From Clavibacter nebraskensis NCPPB 2581 (lineage in GTDB: Bacteria; Actinomycetota; Actinomycetes; Actinomycetales; Microbacteriaceae), in contig NC_020891.1 of the NCBI RefSeq assembly GCF_000355695.1, forward strand, positions 496,001 to 560,000: a stretch of 64,000 nt of DNA, given 5' to 3'. Positions 42,833 to 52,010 of this stretch are shown piece by piece. The notes under the pieces are model-generated. The model worked only from the letters and a program-made list of their open reading frames with translations. It did no database searches and was not told where the DNA came from. Each line of letters opens with the position of its first letter. The first letter of the stretch is position 1. The translations under genes and the position numbers were made by a program.

Positions 42833-44082
42833 TGGCCGCAGCGAACCTGGGTCGCAAGCCCGCTCCCGCCACCGACGCCCCGCGCGAGCCGGGCGCCCTC
42901 GTGTCCGCCGCGAGCGAGGCGGCGAAGATGGGCCCCGCCCACGTCGAGGAGCCCGTCGCGTACGACGCGATCCTTCTCGCCTCCTTCGGCGGACCCGAGG
43001 GCCAGGAGGACGTCATCCCGTTCCTCCGCAACGTCACGAGCGGCCGCGGGATCCCGGAGGAGCGCCTCGAGGAGGTCGCCCACCACTACCGCGCGTTCGG
43101 CGGCGTCAGCCCCATCAACGAGCAGAACCGCGAGCTGAAGGCCGCCCTCGAGGCGCGCCTCGCCGAGCGCGGCATCGACCTGCCCGTGCTGTGGGGCAAC
43201 CGCAACTGGAGCCCGTACCTCAACGACGCGCTGCGCGAGGCCGAGGAGAAGGGCTACCGCCAGCTCATCGCCGTCGCCACGAGCGCGTACAGCTCCTACT
43301 CCTCGTGCCGCCAGTACCGCGAGGACTTCGCGGACGCGCTCGAGGACACGCAGCTGCAGGGCGTCATCCGCATCGACAAGGTGCGCCAGTTCTTCGACCA
43401 CCCGGGCTTCGTCACGCCATTCATCGAGGGCACGCGCGACGGGATCCGCGACGTCATCGCGCACTTCGAGGCCGAGGGGAAGCCCGTCGACCTCGCGACC
43501 GACGTCGAGATCCTCTTCTCCACGCACTCCATCCCGTCGTCGGACGCCGCGAAGTCCGGCCCCGCCGAGCGCGGCTTCGACCAGGACGGCGCCTACGCGG
43601 CGCAGCACCTCGCCGTCGCGGAGGTCGTCATGCACGAGGTGAAGAAGGAGCTCGGCATCGACCAGGACGTGCCGTGGCAGCTCGTCTACCAGTCCCGCTC
43701 CGGCCCGCCCTCGATGCCGTGGCTCGAGCCCGACGTGAACGACGCCATCGGCGAGCTGCCCGCGCAGGGCCGCCGCGCCGTCGTGATCGTGCCCCTCGGC
43801 TTCGTGAGCGACCACATGGAGGTCAAGTGGGACCTCGACAACGAGGCCACCGAGTCCGCTGCCGAGAACGGCCTGTACTCGGTGCGCGTGCCCACGCCGG
43901 GCGTGCACGCCGCGTACGTCGACGGCCTCATCGACCTCGTGCTGGAGCGCCGCGACGGCGTAAAGGCCGCCGACCGTCCCCACATGACCGACCTCGGACC
44001 CTGGTACGACGTGTGCCGCACCGGCTGCTGCGAGAACGTGCGGCTGGGCTTCAAGCCCGCCGTCTCCGGGCTCGCACCGTGA
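42832..44082 (+). CDS. hemH: Coproporphyrin ferrochelatase
   Basis: Inserts Fe2+ into coproporphyrin III (also named CpfC). 416 residues, about 35 more at the N-terminus than the minimal form. The active-site His is in FSTHSIPSSDA. VYQSRSGPPSMPWLEPDV, VVIVPLGFVSDHMEVKWDLD carry the conserved acidic and His residues. Cys in YSSCRQYRED and three Cys in DVCRTGCCENV match the four-Cys [2Fe-2S] site known from actinobacterial enzymes. One-base overlap with hemQ and a GTGA overlap with hemC. Confidence 0.94.
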   Translation: MAAANLGRKPAPATDAPREPGALVSAASEAAKMGPAHVEEPVAYDAILLASFGGPEGQEDVIPFLRNVTSGRGIPEERLEEVAHHYRAFGGVSPINEQNRELKAALEARLAERGIDLPVLWGNRNWSPYLNDALREAEEKGYRQLIAVATSAYSSYSSCRQYREDFADALEDTQLQGVIRIDKVRQFFDHPGFVTPFIEGTRDGIRDVIAHFEAEGKPVDLATDVEILFSTHSIPSSDAAKSGPAERGFDQDGAYAAQHLAVAEVVMHEVKKELGIDQDVPWQLVYQSRSGPPSMPWLEPDVNDAIGELPAQGRRAVVIVPLGFVSDHMEVKWDLDNEATESAAENGLYSVRVPTPGVHAAYVDGLIDLVLERRDGVKAADRPHMTDLGPWYDVCRTGCCENVRLGFKPAVSGLAP

Positions 44083-45065
44083 CGGACGGTCCCACGACGT
44101 CGGCTCCGACGACGACCCTCCGCATCGGGACCCGGGGGAGCGCGCTCGCCCTGGCCCAGACGCGGGCGATCGCCGCGGAGATCACCGGCGCGTCGGGACT
44201 CGAGGTCGAGCTCGTGCCCGTGACCACGCACGGCGACACGTCGCGCGAGTCCCTGGCGAGCCTCGGCGGCACGGGCGTGTTCGCCAGCGCGCTCCGCGAG
44301 TCGCTCCTCCGCGGCGAGTGCGACCTCGTGGTCCACTCGCTCAAGGACCTGCCGACCGCGCCGTACGCGGGCCTCACGGTCGCGTCGGTGCCGGTGCGCG
44401 AGGATCCGCGCGACGTGCTCTGCGCGCGCGACGGCCTCACCCTGGCGACCCTGCCGCGCGGCGCCCGCGTCGGCACCGGATCCCCGCGCCGCCGCGCGCA
44501 GATCCTCGCCGAGCGCCCGGACCTCGATGTGGTCGACATCCGCGGCAACATCGACACCCGACTCTCCCGCGTGACCGCGGGCGACCTCGACGCCGTGGTG
44601 CTCGCGGCCGCAGGGCTCGAGCGCATCGACCGGATCTCCGCCGCGACCGAGCACCTCGAGCTCGACCGCTGGCCCACCGCGCCCGGGCAGGGCGCGCTCG
44701 CGCTCGAGATCCGCACGGAGGACGCCGAGACGCACTCGGTCGTCGGCCGCGCCGTCGAGGCCGTCGACGACCCGTTCACGCACGCCGCCGTCCTCGCGGA
44801 GCGCGGCGTGCTCGCCGCCCTCGAGGCCGGCTGCGCCGCGCCCATCGGCGCGTGGGCCACCGTCACGAGCGGCCGCCTCGCCCTCACCGCCGTGGTCTAC
44901 CGGCCCGACGGCACGCAGCGCATGGCCGCGAGCCACGAGCTCGACACGGCGGGGCTCGACCTCGCGCAGCTGGGCGCTTCCGCCTCCGCGCTCTCGGGGC
45001 CCGTGTCCCGCGAGCTCCTCGACGCCGGAGCGGCCGATCTCGCGCCGCTGGGAGGGACCCGATGA
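44079..45065 (+). CDS. hemC: Porphobilinogen deaminase (hydroxymethylbilane synthase)
   Basis: Joins four porphobilinogens. 328 residues: [26 protein letters not shown], the Arg-rich [11 protein letters not shown] and [12 protein letters not shown], and [13 protein letters not shown] with the Cys that holds the dipyrromethane cofactor (about residue 250). The GTG start overlaps the hemH stop; the stop overlaps the hemD ATG (ATGA). Confidence 0.96.
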   Translation: MTDGPTTSAPTTTLRIGTRGSALALAQTRAIAAEITGASGLEVELVPVTTHGDTSRESLASLGGTGVFASALRESLLRGECDLVVHSLKDLPTAPYAGLTVASVPVREDPRDVLCARDGLTLATLPRGARVGTGSPRRRAQILAERPDLDVVDIRGNIDTRLSRVTAGDLDAVVLAAAGLERIDRISAATEHLELDRWPTAPGQGALALEIRTEDAETHSVVGRAVEAVDDPFTHAAVLAERGVLAALEAGCAAPIGAWATVTSGRLALTAVVYRPDGTQRMAASHELDTAGLDLAQLGASASALSGPVSRELLDAGAADLAPLGGTR

Positions 45066-45901
45066 CCTCGACAGACCAGAAGCCCCTGAAGGGCTGGCGC
45101 GTCCTCGTGCCCCGCGGCGGACCGTGGGGCGACGGCGTCGCGTACGACCTCCGCGCGCAGGGCGCCACGCCCGTCGTCGCGCCCATGATCAACTTCGCCG
45201 CCACGCAGGACGCGCAGGCGCTCGAGTCGGCCCTCGCCGACCTCGCCGCGGGATCCTTCGACTGGCTCACCGTCACGAGCGCCACCACGGTCGACGTGCT
45301 GTCGTCGCACCGCGCCGTCGTGCCCGAGGGCACGCGCATCGCGGCCGTCGGCGAGACCACGGCCGCCGCGCTCGTCGCCGCGGGCTACACGGTCGACTTC
45401 GTGCCGTCCATCGACTCGTCCGCCATGGCGCTCCTCGACGAGTGGACCGAGATGGCCGCGGGATCCCCTCGCCGCCGCGTGCTCACGCTCCGCTCCGAGA
45501 TCGCGAAGCCGACGCTCACCGACGGGCTCATCGCGCGCGGCCACGACGTCCGCTCGGTCGTCGCGTACCGCACCGTCGGCGTCCCCGTCAGCGACCGGAT
45601 CCGCGAGGACGTGTCCTCCGGCCGCGTCCGCGCGATCCTCGTCACCTCGGGCAGCGTCGCGGAGCAGGTGCACGAGCAGCTGGGCGACGTCCCCGACGGC
45701 GTCCTCATCGCCTGCATCGGCCCACGCACCGCGAAGGACGCGCGCCGATCCGGCGTGCGCGTCGACGTGGTCGCCTCCGAGCGCTCGGCCGCGTCGCTCA
45801 TCCAGTCGCTGGTCGAGATCGCCCGCCACGAGGAGCCGCGTGCCGACACGGCGGGGCTCACCGGCCTCGCCGACCTCCTCGATCGGAGCACCACCGAATG
45901 A
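45062..45901 (+). CDS. hemD: Uroporphyrinogen-III synthase
   Basis: Closes and inverts ring D of hydroxymethylbilane. 279 residues, two-lobed fold: [52 protein letters not shown], and in the second lobe [13 protein letters not shown] and [16 protein letters not shown]. HemD diverges widely in sequence, but position between hemC and hemB with ATGA overlaps on both sides makes the call firm. Confidence 0.93.
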   Translation: MTSTDQKPLKGWRVLVPRGGPWGDGVAYDLRAQGATPVVAPMINFAATQDAQALESALADLAAGSFDWLTVTSATTVDVLSSHRAVVPEGTRIAAVGETTAAALVAAGYTVDFVPSIDSSAMALLDEWTEMAAGSPRRRVLTLRSEIAKPTLTDGLIARGHDVRSVVAYRTVGVPVSDRIREDVSSGRVRAILVTSGSVAEQVHEQLGDVPDGVLIACIGPRTAKDARRSGVRVDVVASERSAASLIQSLVEIARHEEPRADTAGLTGLADLLDRSTTE

Positions 45902-46878
45902 CCTCCCCCTACTACCGTCCGCGCCGCCTCCGCACCTCGCCGGCGATGCGCCGGCTCACCGCCGAGACGCGCCTGCATGCGGCGGACCTGGTGCTGCCGA
46001 TGTTCGTGCGCGAGGGCCTGACGGAGGCGTCGCCCATCACGTCGATGCCCGGCGTCTCCCAGCACTCGCTCGACAGCCTGCGGCGCGCGCTCGTCGAGGC
46101 GGCCGAGGCGGGCATCGGCGGCGTCATGCTGTTCGGCATCCCCACGGTGCGCGACGCCGAGGGCTCGGGCGCGAGCGACCCCGACGGCATCCTCAATGTC
46201 GCCACGCGCGTCGCGGTCGAGGAGGTCGGCGACGCGCTCGTCGTCCAGACCGACCTGTGCCTCGACGAGTTCACCGACCACGGACACTGCGGCGTGCTCG
46301 ACGAGCACGGCGTGGTCGACAACGACCGCTCGCTGGAGCGCTACCGCGCCATGGGCCTCGCCCAGGCGGAGGCGGGATCCCACCTGCTCGGCCTCAGCGG
46401 CATGATGGACGGCCAGGTCGGCGCCGTGCGTGAGGCCCTCGACGACGCCGGGCACCACGACGTCGCGATCCTCGCCTACGCCGCCAAGTACGCCAGCGCC
46501 TTCTACGGCCCCTTCCGCGAGGCCGTCGACTCGCAGCTGCAGGGCGACCGCCGCACGTACCAGATGGACAACGGCAACCGCCGCGAGGCCCTCCGCGAGG
46601 TGGAGCTCGACATCGAGGAGGGCGCCGACGTCGTCATGGTGAAGCCCGCCATGAGCTACCTCGACATCCTCGCCGACGTCGCCGCGACCAGCAGCGTGCC
46701 GGTCTGGGCGTACCAGATATCCGGCGAGTACGCGATGATCGAGGCCGCCGCGCAGAACGGCTGGATCGACCGCGAGCGCGCCATCGACGAGAGCGTCCTC
46801 GGCATCAAGCGGGCCGGCGCCGACGCGATCCTCACCTACTGGGCCGTCGAGCTCGCCGAGCGCCTCGCCCGGCGCTGA
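45898..46878 (+). CDS. hemB: Delta-aminolevulinic acid dehydratase (porphobilinogen synthase)
   Basis: Condenses two ALA to porphobilinogen. 326 residues. Conserved segments: [14 protein letters not shown], the metal-site region [16 protein letters not shown] (only two Cys, so a Mg-type or mixed site rather than a three-Cys zinc site), the Schiff-base lysines in [15 protein letters not shown] and [13 protein letters not shown], and YQISGEYAM. Overlaps hemD by four bases. Confidence 0.96.
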   Translation: MTSPYYRPRRLRTSPAMRRLTAETRLHAADLVLPMFVREGLTEASPITSMPGVSQHSLDSLRRALVEAAEAGIGGVMLFGIPTVRDAEGSGASDPDGILNVATRVAVEEVGDALVVQTDLCLDEFTDHGHCGVLDEHGVVDNDRSLERYRAMGLAQAEAGSHLLGLSGMMDGQVGAVREALDDAGHHDVAILAYAAKYASAFYGPFREAVDSQLQGDRRTYQMDNGNRREALREVELDIEEGADVVMVKPAMSYLDILADVAATSSVPVWAYQISGEYAMIEAAAQNGWIDRERAIDESVLGIKRAGADAILTYWAVELAERLARR

Positions 46879-46956
46879 GCCGCCGCCCTCCTCCTCGCCG
46901 GACCAGCGTCCGGCCCACTTCCGAGCGGATCCCCGCCCGGCACCGAAGGACTCACC

Positions 46957-48324
46957 GTGACCCACTCCCAGGACCTCTTCGACCGCGCACGCGACGTCAT
47001 CCCCGGCGGCGTGAACTCGCCCGTCCGTGCCTTCGGCTCCGTCGGCGGCACGCCGCGCATGATGGTGAAGGCGGCCGGCCCGTACGTGACCGACGCGGAC
47101 GGCGTGGAGTACGTCGACCTCGTCAACTCGTGGGGCCCCGCGATCCTCGGCCACGCCCGCCCGGAGGTGGTGGAGGCCGTGCAGGACGCCGCCGCCCTCG
47201 GCCTGGGCTTCGGCGCGACCACGCCCGCGGAGACGGAGCTCGCCGAGCTCGTCACCGAGCGCGTGCGCGTCGCCGGCGTCGACGGATCCCCGGACCGCCG
47301 CCCCATCGAGAAGCTGCGCCTCGTGTCGACCGGCACCGAGGCCACCATGACCGCAATCCGCCTCGCCCGCGGGTTCACGGGCCGCGACCTCCTCGTGAAG
47401 TTCGCCGGCCACTACCACGGCCACTCCGACAGCCTCCTCGCCGAGGCGGGCTCGGGCGTCGCGACGCTCGCGCTGCCCGGCTCCGCGGGGATCCCCGAGG
47501 CCATCGCCGCGCAGACCATCGTCGTGCCGTACAACGACCTCGGCGCCGTCCGCGCCGTCCTCGCCGAGCACGGGCCGCGCATCGCCGCCGTGATCACCGA
47601 GGCCGCCGCCGCGAACATGGGCGTCGTGCCGCCGCTGCCCGGCTTCACCGCCGAGCTCGCGCGCCTCACGCACGACAACGGATCCCTGCTCATCTCCGAC
47701 GAGGTGCTCACGGGCTTCCGCGTGCACCCGGCCGGCTACTGGGGCCTCGACAACGCCGGGCTCGCGGCCGACCACCCCGACGCGTGGACCCCCGACCTCG
47801 TCACGTACGGCAAGGTCATCGGCGGGGGCCTCCCCGTCGCCGCGCTCGGCGGCCGGGCCGACGTGATGGACCACCTCGCGCCCCTCGGCCCCGTCTACCA
47901 GGCGGGCACGCTGTCCGGGAACCCGGTCGCCGTCGCCGCGGGCCTCACGACCCTCCGCCTCGCGGACGCGGACGTGTACCGCGCGCTCGACATCGCGGCG
48001 GACATCCTCATCTACGCCGTCGAGCTCGCCTTCGACCGCGCCGGCCTCGCCTACTCGGTGCAGCGCGCGGGAAGCCTCTTCAGCTTCACGTTCGGCACGC
48101 CGCCGGAGCACGGGATCACCGACTACGCCACGGTGCAGGCGCAGGAGACGTGGCGCTACCCGGCCTTCTTCCACTCCATGCTCGACCAGGGCGTCAGCCT
48201 GCCGCCGTCGGTCTTCGAGGCCTGGTTCGTCTCGGCCGCGAGCGACGAGGCGTCGCTCGACCGCGTGATCCGCGCGCTCCCGGCCGCCGCCCGCGCGGCC
48301 GTCGCGGCGACCCCGCCCGCGTAG
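46957..48324 (+). CDS. hemL: Glutamate-1-semialdehyde 2,1-aminomutase
   Basis: PLP enzyme making 5-aminolevulinate from glutamate semialdehyde, the product of HemA. 455 residues: [69 protein letters not shown], and the PLP Lys in [21 protein letters not shown] start at 46957, 78 bases after hemB. Last gene of the haem run; the following cassette is unrelated. Confidence 0.96.
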   Translation: MTHSQDLFDRARDVIPGGVNSPVRAFGSVGGTPRMMVKAAGPYVTDADGVEYVDLVNSWGPAILGHARPEVVEAVQDAAALGLGFGATTPAETELAELVTERVRVAGVDGSPDRRPIEKLRLVSTGTEATMTAIRLARGFTGRDLLVKFAGHYHGHSDSLLAEAGSGVATLALPGSAGIPEAIAAQTIVVPYNDLGAVRAVLAEHGPRIAAVITEAAAANMGVVPPLPGFTAELARLTHDNGSLLISDEVLTGFRVHPAGYWGLDNAGLAADHPDAWTPDLVTYGKVIGGGLPVAALGGRADVMDHLAPLGPVYQAGTLSGNPVAVAAGLTTLRLADADVYRALDIAADILIYAVELAFDRAGLAYSVQRAGSLFSFTFGTPPEHGITDYATVQAQETWRYPAFFHSMLDQGVSLPPSVFEAWFVSAASDEASLDRVIRALPAAARAAVAATPPA

Positions 48325-48328
48325 CCGC

Positions 48329-48344
48329 CGGCACCCGGGTGCCG
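48329..48344 (+). terminator. Hairpin after hemL
   Basis: CGGCACCCGGGTGCCG is a perfect 16-bp palindrome (6-bp stem, 4-base loop), four bases after the hemL stop. No U-tract. It marks the end of the haem operon and the start of the atypical region. Confidence 0.55.
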
Positions 48345-48414
48345 CGGTGTGCGGCATGGAGCAGTAGACAAAGTCTCCGGCCCATTTCGGCTGTCCTGTA
48401 GGGGCATCATCTCG

Positions 48415-48558
48415 ATGTCGAGCGGGACACCGTGCTGCCGCCCCACGTCGCTGCGAGTCGCCTGGGCGGCCGATGCTCAGCAACCACAACAGCCGCGATC
48501 GCGTGGCCGTTTCGTCGGATGTGCTCGCAATCGTCTCGCGCATGGCGGTCCCCGTTGA
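48415..48558 (+). CDS. Candidate short Cys-containing peptide upstream of the SagB-like gene
   Basis: 47 codons from ATG 48415, or 69 from an in-frame GTG at 48349. The peptide starts MSSGTPCCRPTSLR, continues with a Gln/Pro run and an Arg-rich end with one more Cys. AGGGG lies ten bases before the ATG. It overlaps the SagB-like gene by 86 bases in another frame, which argues against it. I list it because a SagB-like enzyme and an exporter follow and a substrate peptide would be expected near them. No leader or core motif is recognisable. Confidence 0.2.
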   Translation: MSSGTPCCRPTSLRVAWAADAQQPQQPRSRGRFVGCARNRLAHGGPR

Positions 48559-49525
48559 CGAGCATGAGCTGTTGGGCGAGGTCGCTGTCTCCCAGCGGCC
48601 CGCCGTCCGGGCGCTCCTCGGCAGGCTCGTCGAGCACGGGCTGCTGCACCACGGGGACGACACTGGTCGGTGCGGGGAGTCGGGGCCGCTCTCGACTTTC
48701 GGACCCGACGCGGAGTCGTTCCATCACGCTGCCATGGACGTTGGTTTCGTGCCGTTCCGTTCGGAGCGTTCCGCCGCCCTCGCTGCCGGTTTCTCCCGCG
48801 AGGAGCAGCCGAATCGCATCAAGACCTACCCGGACGCGCCTCGTGTCTACCTCTCCCGGCACAATCGGCCGCTGAGGGCCGAGATCGACGACGTCTTCGC
48901 AGCGCGGAGGACGCACCGTGATTTCCTGGCGCGGCCAGTGCTGCTCGACGATCTGGCGACCGTCCTGAACCGTTCTTCCGGAGTCACGCGATTCCAGGAC
49001 ACCGGCCCTCTCGGGACCCAGCTCGTGAAAGTGAGCCCGGCTGGCGGCTCGCGACACGACGTGGAAGCCTATGTGCTGCCGTTCAACGTCCAGGGGCTGG
49101 TTCCGGCTATCTACCATTACCACGTGCTCGAGCACTCGCTGGAACGCATAGCGGATATGCCGTCCCGTTCGGATCTGTTGGATATGGTCGGGCAGCAGCC
49201 GCACGTGGTGAATTCGGCATTCTCCGTGTTCACCACCTCCGTGATTTCGCGAATCGCCTACAAGTACCGCCATGCCCGTGCATATCGCATCTGGATGTAT
49301 AACGTGGGGCATGTCGGTCAGACATTTGCCCTGGCGGCGACGGCGCTGCAGCTCGGGCCGTTTCAAACAGCCGGCTTCGAGGATACGCGGGTTGCGGAAA
49401 TGCTCGGACTTGATATTCGCGACGAGTTTCCCACATACATGCTCGGCGCCGGGTATCCGGTACTGCGCGATGACGGGTTACCCGAGGATTTCCGGCTCGC
49501 GGAGGAGGTCGGTCGGATCACATGA
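48473..49525 (+). CDS. SagB/ThcOx-like FMN-dependent dehydrogenase (nitroreductase fold)
   Basis: 350 residues. Residues ~12-60 look like a small winged-helix module (DVLAIVSRMAVPVDEHELLG, then VRALLGRLVEHGLLH). From about 135 the nitroreductase fold begins: RRTHRDFLARPV (FMN phosphate-binding Arg), YVLPFNVQGLVPAIYHYHVLEHSL, and NVGHVGQTFALAATALQLG. These features match SagB-type proteins that oxidise azolines in peptide natural products, and stand-alone relatives of unknown substrate. No YcaO cyclase is nearby. GC is clearly lower than in the flanks. Start ATG 48473, with GTG 48503 possible. Its stop overlaps the next start. Confidence 0.8.
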   Translation: MLSNHNSRDRVAVSSDVLAIVSRMAVPVDEHELLGEVAVSQRPAVRALLGRLVEHGLLHHGDDTGRCGESGPLSTFGPDAESFHHAAMDVGFVPFRSERSAALAAGFSREEQPNRIKTYPDAPRVYLSRHNRPLRAEIDDVFAARRTHRDFLARPVLLDDLATVLNRSSGVTRFQDTGPLGTQLVKVSPAGGSRHDVEAYVLPFNVQGLVPAIYHYHVLEHSLERIADMPSRSDLLDMVGQQPHVVNSAFSVFTTSVISRIAYKYRHARAYRIWMYNVGHVGQTFALAATALQLGPFQTAGFEDTRVAEMLGLDIRDEFPTYMLGAGYPVLRDDGLPEDFRLAEEVGRIT

Positions 49526-50745
49526 GAGAGGCAGGAGAGATGGACGTCGTGACCTTCGAGGACCTGGCAGGTGACGAAGCTGAGTTCCTCGATTCGTATC
49601 GGGATGCGAGGCCGCTGCTCCGCTTAGGAGCGATCTCGTCTCCGGAGGAGCTCGTGAGCCTTCGGGACATCGACGATCTCCTCAACAGCGAGGCGATCCG
49701 GCCGCCCTACTTCAGGATGGCGAAGGGTGGGGATCAGATCCGTGACGGCGTCTTCACTCGCCTGGCTCGTGTGCAGCTGGCTCACATGGATGACGTCGTG
49801 GACCCTGCCAAGGTCCTCCAGGCGTTCCGAGGAGGGGCGACCATCACCTGGAACTCCATGAACCACTTCAACGCGAGGCTGCGAGATCTCACGACCATGA
49901 TCTCGCGTACCCTGGGATGCCGGAGCGATGTCGTGTCCTTCCTCACACCCGGCGGCGGCGTCCAGGGATTCGCCCCGCATCTGGACAGCACCGAGGTCTT
50001 CGTGATCCGAATCAGCGGCACCAAGTCGTGGAAGGTGTGGGACACGCTGAGGCCGCGCCCGACGGCCGGATACGCTTTGGACGCGAGCACGCTCGGTCCC
50101 CCCTCGATGGAGTTCGTCATGAGCCCCGGTGACGTCCTCTACCTGCCGTGGGGGACGCCTCCCGTTGCGGCATCCGTCGACCAGCTCTCCCTGCACCTCT
50201 CTGTGACGACGAAGCCGCGATCCTTGGGCGAGCTGCTGGGGGACGTCGTGCGCGACGCCGTCGAAGGCGATCCTGCCTTCGCCGCTCAACCGACCCTCAA
50301 CACATCCCGGATCGAGGAGGTCACGACGGTCCTGGCGAGCGCGTTGCAGAAGCTCGTCCTGAAGCTGGATGGTTTGCAGGTCGAGGAGGCGGCACGTTCT
50401 CTGGTCAAGGAGGCTGCCCAACAGCTCGGCTCCGGACGCATCGGGTTCTTCGAGGCCGTCGCGAATGCGGAGGCCGATCTGAGCGAGGTGTCGGTCCTGC
50501 GGCGGCGCGAGGGCGAGGACCCGCTCTCCTACGCCGCGGCAGAGGAGGGGAGGGTGCAAGTCGTGATCGGAGCGAGGACCTACGCCATGTCGGCCGGAGC
50601 GGTCCCCGCCCTCGCGATCCTGCGGGAGCGGCACGTCGTCCGCGTCGATGAACTGGCATCCGAGATCGGGACGGACGCTGCGATCACGCTAGGGCGGACT
50701 CTTCTCCGCATCGGGCACCTCGTGCCCGAGCACTCGTCGAGGTGA
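49522..50745 (+). CDS. JmjC/cupin (ROX-like) protein with altered metal site and C-terminal winged helix
   Basis: 407 residues. The JmjC core has FAPHLDSTEVFVIRISGTKSWKVWD, giving HxD (about residues 156-158) and the oxoglutarate-type Lys. The strand that normally carries the third iron ligand reads GDVLYLPWGTPPVAAS: the His of the usual PRGxxH is Pro here. A His does occur a little later (LSLHLSV). A C-terminal module (AVPALAILRERHVVRVDELAS, then LGRTLLRIGHLVPE) resembles the winged-helix of the SagB-like protein. Homologues hydroxylate ribosomal proteins or peptides. ATG 49522 overlaps the previous stop (ATGA); the stop overlaps the MFS gene. Confidence 0.78.
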   Translation: MREAGEMDVVTFEDLAGDEAEFLDSYRDARPLLRLGAISSPEELVSLRDIDDLLNSEAIRPPYFRMAKGGDQIRDGVFTRLARVQLAHMDDVVDPAKVLQAFRGGATITWNSMNHFNARLRDLTTMISRTLGCRSDVVSFLTPGGGVQGFAPHLDSTEVFVIRISGTKSWKVWDTLRPRPTAGYALDASTLGPPSMEFVMSPGDVLYLPWGTPPVAASVDQLSLHLSVTTKPRSLGELLGDVVRDAVEGDPAFAAQPTLNTSRIEEVTTVLASALQKLVLKLDGLQVEEAARSLVKEAAQQLGSGRIGFFEAVANAEADLSEVSVLRRREGEDPLSYAAAEEGRVQVVIGARTYAMSAGAVPALAILRERHVVRVDELASEIGTDAAITLGRTLLRIGHLVPEHSSR

Positions 50746-52001
50746 TGCCCCTCATCTCACGCGAGGGCCGCCGGGGAGATGCACCTTCCACTGCATTCCA
50801 CATGTACCTCGCGGCACGGCTTGTATCCATCGCCGGGGCCTCCGCCACGACGGTCGTCGTCCCGGTTCTGGTCTATTCCTCGACAGGTTCCGCGGGGCTC
50901 ACGGGCCTGATCGCCGCCATCGGCGGGGCGACGTACTTCGTCTTCGGAATTCCCGTGGGACACCTCGTCGATCGCTGGCCGCGGGGACCAGTGCTGGTGA
51001 CATGCAGCATCACACGCGGACTCGCTCTGGCGATCGTGCCGATCTCCGCGGCCACGGGCGCCTTCGGCCCGGCTGTGCTGGTGGCGGTGCTGGTCGTCAC
51101 GAACGTGCTCTTCGTCGCGACGGATGCGGCCAACGCCGGCTCGCTGCGGACCCTGGTCGGCGCGGACGGGCTCCAGCGGGCGAACGCGACGGTCTCCGGC
51201 GCGGCTGCGGTGGTCGAGATCGCGGCCCCGCTGGCCGCGGGGGTCGCGCTCGTGGTGATGAGCGCGACGGAAGTGTTCCTTCTCGAGGCGTTCGCCCTGG
51301 TCATCTCCTCCGTGCTCCTCTGGTCGATCCGGGGGCGACTCGACGCTAAGGCGACGCGACCTGGTTCGAGGCCGGCGGGCGGGTGGTCGGCCGCCCTGTC
51401 GGGATTCGCCTTCATCCGGCAGACACGGACGGTGGCCACGACGACGGCTGCGGCGTTCGTCTTCGCCCTGACGGAGGGGCTCATGCTTGGGCAGCTCGTG
51501 GTGCTGCTCTCTCAGCGCTTCGGAGACGTTGCGGGCAGCGCGCTCGTGGCACCGACGTACACGGCGATCGCGGCCGGATCGGTCCTCGGGTCCTGGATCC
51601 TCACGAGGATCCGCTTCGCAGATGCTCCCCTTCGGATCGCCGCGTGGGGGTTCCTCCTCGCCGCCGCGCTCCTCTCCGGCCTTCAGCTCCCGGAGCCGCC
51701 TTGGGTCACGATCTCGCTGCTCGCTGCATGGGCAACACCGTTCGTCGTGGTCTTCGTGGGCGCCGCCGCCCTGCGTCAGAGCGTTGCTGAGGACTCCCTC
51801 CAAGGCCGCGTGGCGATCGCGAGCCGTCTTCTGACGCTCGGGCTGGGCATTCCGATGGGGAACGTCATCGGCGGGGCGATATCGGGCGCGGCATCCGCCC
51901 AGTCGACCTTCGCGGCTGCTGCGCTGGTCTCCGCGGTGGCGGCCGCTGCGTTCGGCCTCGCAGCCGTAGGCGGTGTCTCCGAAGCGTCCAAGCGGAGATG
52001 A
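50742..52001 (+). CDS. MFS transporter, probable exporter
   Basis: 419 residues, 12 predicted TM segments. Loop 2-3 has the MFS motif A in GHLVDRWPRGPVL, and TM5 has VVEIAAPLAAGVALVV. Drug- or peptide-efflux families look like this. The start (GTG 50742) overlaps the stop of the JmjC-like gene by four bases, so the three genes are translated together. Likely exports the product of the two upstream enzymes, or protects against it; this is inference from the operon. Confidence 0.85.
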   Translation: MMPLISREGRRGDAPSTAFHMYLAARLVSIAGASATTVVVPVLVYSSTGSAGLTGLIAAIGGATYFVFGIPVGHLVDRWPRGPVLVTCSITRGLALAIVPISAATGAFGPAVLVAVLVVTNVLFVATDAANAGSLRTLVGADGLQRANATVSGAAAVVEIAAPLAAGVALVVMSATEVFLLEAFALVISSVLLWSIRGRLDAKATRPGSRPAGGWSAALSGFAFIRQTRTVATTTAAAFVFALTEGLMLGQLVVLLSQRFGDVAGSALVAPTYTAIAAGSVLGSWILTRIRFADAPLRIAAWGFLLAAALLSGLQLPEPPWVTISLLAAWATPFVVVFVGAAALRQSVAEDSLQGRVAIASRLLTLGLGIPMGNVIGGAISGAASAQSTFAAAALVSAVAAAAFGLAAVGGVSEASKRR

Positions 52002-52010
52002 GGTCGTGAG

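Noticed and set aside
45385-48663. Very long minus-strand open frame (about 1,090 codons) opposite hemD, hemB and hemL
   Set aside because: It is antisense to three well-conserved haem genes and its composition (runs of Gly/Arg/Val/Glu) is that of a GC-rich shadow frame; no domain is recognisable.
48361-52001. Thiazole/oxazole-modified microcin cluster
   Set aside because: A SagB-like dehydrogenase is present but there is no YcaO cyclodehydratase or E1-like partner, so the standard pathway cannot be claimed.
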